Of a stretch of DNA of 5,908 nucleotides, positions 5,082 through 5,908 are shown in pieces. Under the pieces are notes generated by a model. That model did not search any database and was not told where the DNA came from. It was given only the letters and a program-made list of their open reading frames with translations. The stretch covers positions 1 through 5,908 of the forward strand of contig JAQVHG010000143.1 in the NCBI GenBank assembly GCA_028696365.1, in the 5' to 3' direction. The position numbers and the translations under genes are program-made. This stretch comes from Methanofollis sp. (lineage in GTDB: Archaea; Halobacteriota; Methanomicrobia; Methanomicrobiales; Methanofollaceae). Position 1 is the first letter of the stretch. Each line of letters begins with the position of its first letter.

Positions 5082-5124
5082 AATCGCCATCTCGGGGTTC
5101 TGGGGCAGAACCCCCGGCGCGATT
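5082..5124. repeat. Two-tier hairpin with a 9-bp GC-rich core
   Basis: The core GGGGTTCTG / CAGAACCCC (5094-5102 and 5106-5114) is perfect with a GGG loop. It is enclosed by AATCGC / GCGATT (5082-5087 and 5119-5124) across a small internal loop. Such a structure is typical of REP-type elements and would be stable in RNA or single-stranded DNA. No T-run follows, so it is not an obvious terminator. Confidence 0.6.
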
Positions 5125-5175
5125 GATGGGGGAAGGCCGCTCTGATCATTGGATCTTCACCACAGTCTCTCGCCG

Positions 5176-5191
5176 GGAGGTTTCAACCTCC
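5176..5191. repeat. 7-bp hairpin with 2-nt centre
   Basis: GGAGGTT at 5176-5182 and AACCTCC at 5185-5191 form a near-continuous palindrome. The tight centre is more like a protein-binding site or cruciform than an RNA hairpin. Confidence 0.45.
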
Positions 5192-5322
5192 AGACTCGAA
5201 AATCAAAGATCTTCTCGACTCCCTCCGGTCGTCCCCCAGGAGCACGATAGGGCCGAGAAGGCACCATCAATGACCATGAAGAGCGTATTGCCGTCTGCCA
5301 CCAATCGCTCGCGCGGGGGGAC

Positions 5323-5343
5323 CGGGGGGCGGCCAGCCCCCCG
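5323..5343. repeat. 8-bp perfect G/C hairpin near the right end
   Basis: CGGGGGGC (5323-5330), loop GGCCA, GCCCCCCG (5336-5343). It lies 9 bp inside the right inverted repeat. A second G-run at 5315-5320 offers an alternative pairing with the same C-run. Confidence 0.55.
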
Positions 5344-5352
5344 CAGAGATGG

Positions 5353-5377
5353 CCATCCCGAGCATTTCTACAGAGCC
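5353..5377 (-). repeat. Right inverted repeat (25 bp)
   Basis: Read on the minus strand it starts GGCTCTGTAGAAA and ends CTCGGGATGG. A partly matching third copy (12 of 14 bases) in the same orientation occurs at 5488-5501, outside the bounded segment. Confidence 0.65.
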
Positions 5378-5500
5378 GGTCTTTCTGTGTGTTCTCCTCC
5401 TCCGAAGAGGGAGCAAGGACCGGTGCACACTCCAAAGACCTACAATAATTTTCATCCCGTATGCTTGAGCCAGGAGGTTCATGTTCGATTCTACAGAACC

Positions 5501-5521
5501 GAAAAAAGTGGGAATTTTTTC
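5501..5521 (-). terminator. A/T hairpin terminator of the SIMPL gene
   Basis: GAAAAAA / TTTTTTC (5501-5507 and 5515-5521) with a 7-nt centre. On the minus strand the stem begins within the SIMPL stop codon and ends in six T, so the terminator is fused to the end of the coding sequence. Confidence 0.6.
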
Positions 5522-5908
5522 AGGCGCAGAGATATGAGATGGAGACTGATGCCGTAACCTGCGCTTCTCCAACCTCGATCGGGGTCGGCATTCCGGCAGC
5601 GGTGTCCATCGCCATTGGTGCGTTGAAACTGCGTTCATAGTACGGGACATAGGTGCCGCCGATGGTGATCTCTTTTGTCCCGGTGATGGTCACGCCTGCG
5701 GCGGCCGCAACGGCGTCGGCGTCGGCCCGTGCATTGGTGACGGCCTTGGTGAGTGCTTCGGCCTTGAGTGCCTGTTCTTTCTCTGGGCTGAGGGTGAAGT
5801 ACAGGCCGTTGACGCGGTTCACGTCGTTTGCGACGGCGATGTCGATGATCTCACCGGCACGGTCCACGTCCTTGAGGGTGACCTGGGGAGTGTTGGTGAC
5901 ATGGTAGA
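5520..5908 (-). CDS. SIMPL (DUF541) domain protein, C-terminal part; 5' end outside window
   Basis: The frame is open from the window edge to TGA 5522-5520, 128 residues, beginning YHVTNTPQVTLKDVDRAGE. This YxVxNxxxVxLxDxDxxGxxID entry, then the NDVNRVNGLYFTLS stretch, an EALTKAVTNARADADAVAAA helix and the ending TPIEVGEAQVTASVSISYL, match the SIMPL/DUF541 family. Members are periplasmic or cell-surface proteins in bacteria, with an N-terminal signal and a second alpha/beta repeat, and have been linked to stress tolerance; the archaeal role is unknown. An internal GTG at 5867-5865 could be mistaken for the start, but family similarity continues upstream to the edge, so the gene is truncated by the window. 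The signal peptide cannot be checked. Confidence 0.85.
   Translation of the reverse strand, partial: YHVTNTPQVTLKDVDRAGEIIDIAVANDVNRVNGLYFTLSPEKEQALKAEALTKAVTNARADADAVAAAAGVTITGTKEITIGGTYVPYYERSFNAPMAMDTAAGMPTPIEVGEAQVTASVSISYLCA

Larger units (their letters stand above)
4927..5377. mobile_element. MITE-like or REP-like element bounded by 25-bp inverted repeats
   Basis: The left end (4927-4951) begins GGCTCTGTAGAAA and matches the reverse complement of the right end (5353-5377) at 21 of 25 positions, the outer 13 being identical. Inside are nested hairpins (5082-5124, 5176-5191, 5323-5343) and an 8-bp inverted pair, ATTGATGG/CCATCAAT (5122-5129/5264-5271), but no transposase. I see no flanking target-site duplication. 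The size and structure fit a non-autonomous miniature element or a composite of REP-like units. The element name and mobility are inference. Confidence 0.4.
4877..5519. other. Gene-free stretch of about 640 bp rich in inverted repeats
   Basis: There is no convincing coding frame on either strand; the open frames present are Arg/Pro/Ser-rich readings without recognisable motifs. It contains the MBL upstream repeat, the 451-bp segment bounded by 25-bp inverted repeats, three GC-rich hairpins, a third copy of the repeat core at 5488-5501 and the SIMPL gene terminator. Between the hairpins I see nothing further. Confidence 0.55.

Noticed and set aside
5484..5492. GTTCGATTC, resembling a tRNA T-loop
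   Set aside because: No flanking complementary stem bases and no D-arm or anticodon arm at the right distances.
5123..5557. Plus-strand frame of 144 codons and opposing minus frames in the 4877-5519 region
   Set aside because: Arg/Pro-rich readings through hairpins and across the SIMPL 3' end, without any recognisable domain.
1..5908. CRISPR array, IS element with transposase, tRNA or rRNA genes
   Set aside because: No regularly spaced direct repeats, no transposase motifs and no RNA gene signatures were seen on either strand.

Overview
The window looks like chromosomal DNA of a methanogenic archaeon, most likely of the order Methanomicrobiales (Methanofollis/Methanoculleus-like). This is judged from protein resemblance only. 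The signs of an archaeon are the diphthamide gene dph5, a DUF357 protein, a stand-alone two-KH-domain NusA of archaeal length, a flippase-like UPF0104 membrane protein, BRE/TATA-type promoters and oligo-T terminators. Genes are GC-rich; promoters and terminators are clear AT-rich islands.

Left part (1-2378, + strand): the 3' end of dph5 (diphthine synthase) overlaps by 4 nt a DUF357 protein that carries two copies of its signature motif. After an oligo-T stop and a new TATA box comes a monocistronic-looking UPF0104/LPG-synthase transmembrane-region protein. A DUF151 bifunctional-nuclease-family protein follows 41 nt later.

Middle (2379-4210): about 770 bp without a convincing gene hold scattered small hairpins. 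Next comes a minus-strand operon, nusA-hisE, coupled by an ATGA overlap, with an upstream BRE/TATA promoter and a T7 terminator. Between nusA and the next gene lies a compact, separate minus-strand transcription unit (about 4162 to 4014). It has its own promoter, which shares 11 identical core bases with the nusA upstream promoter, several hairpins and a hairpin-plus-T7 terminator. It encodes at most a 25-codon peptide and is the best candidate here for something undescribed: a small RNA or a tiny peptide gene.

Right part (4211-5908, - strand): a complete MBL-fold hydrolase of the COG1237 (MJ0301-like) type has an 8-bp inverted repeat directly before its start codon. A roughly 640-bp gene-free stretch follows, containing a 451-bp segment bounded by imperfect 25-bp inverted repeats (21/25 identical) and filled with GC-rich hairpins. 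It looks like a small non-autonomous (MITE-like) or REP-like element. The window ends inside a SIMPL/DUF541 protein whose 5' end is outside.

The genes do not form one pathway: translation-factor modification, transcription elongation/termination, histidine biosynthesis and several poorly understood housekeeping families sit side by side. All family names rest on motif recognition by eye; no database search was run.
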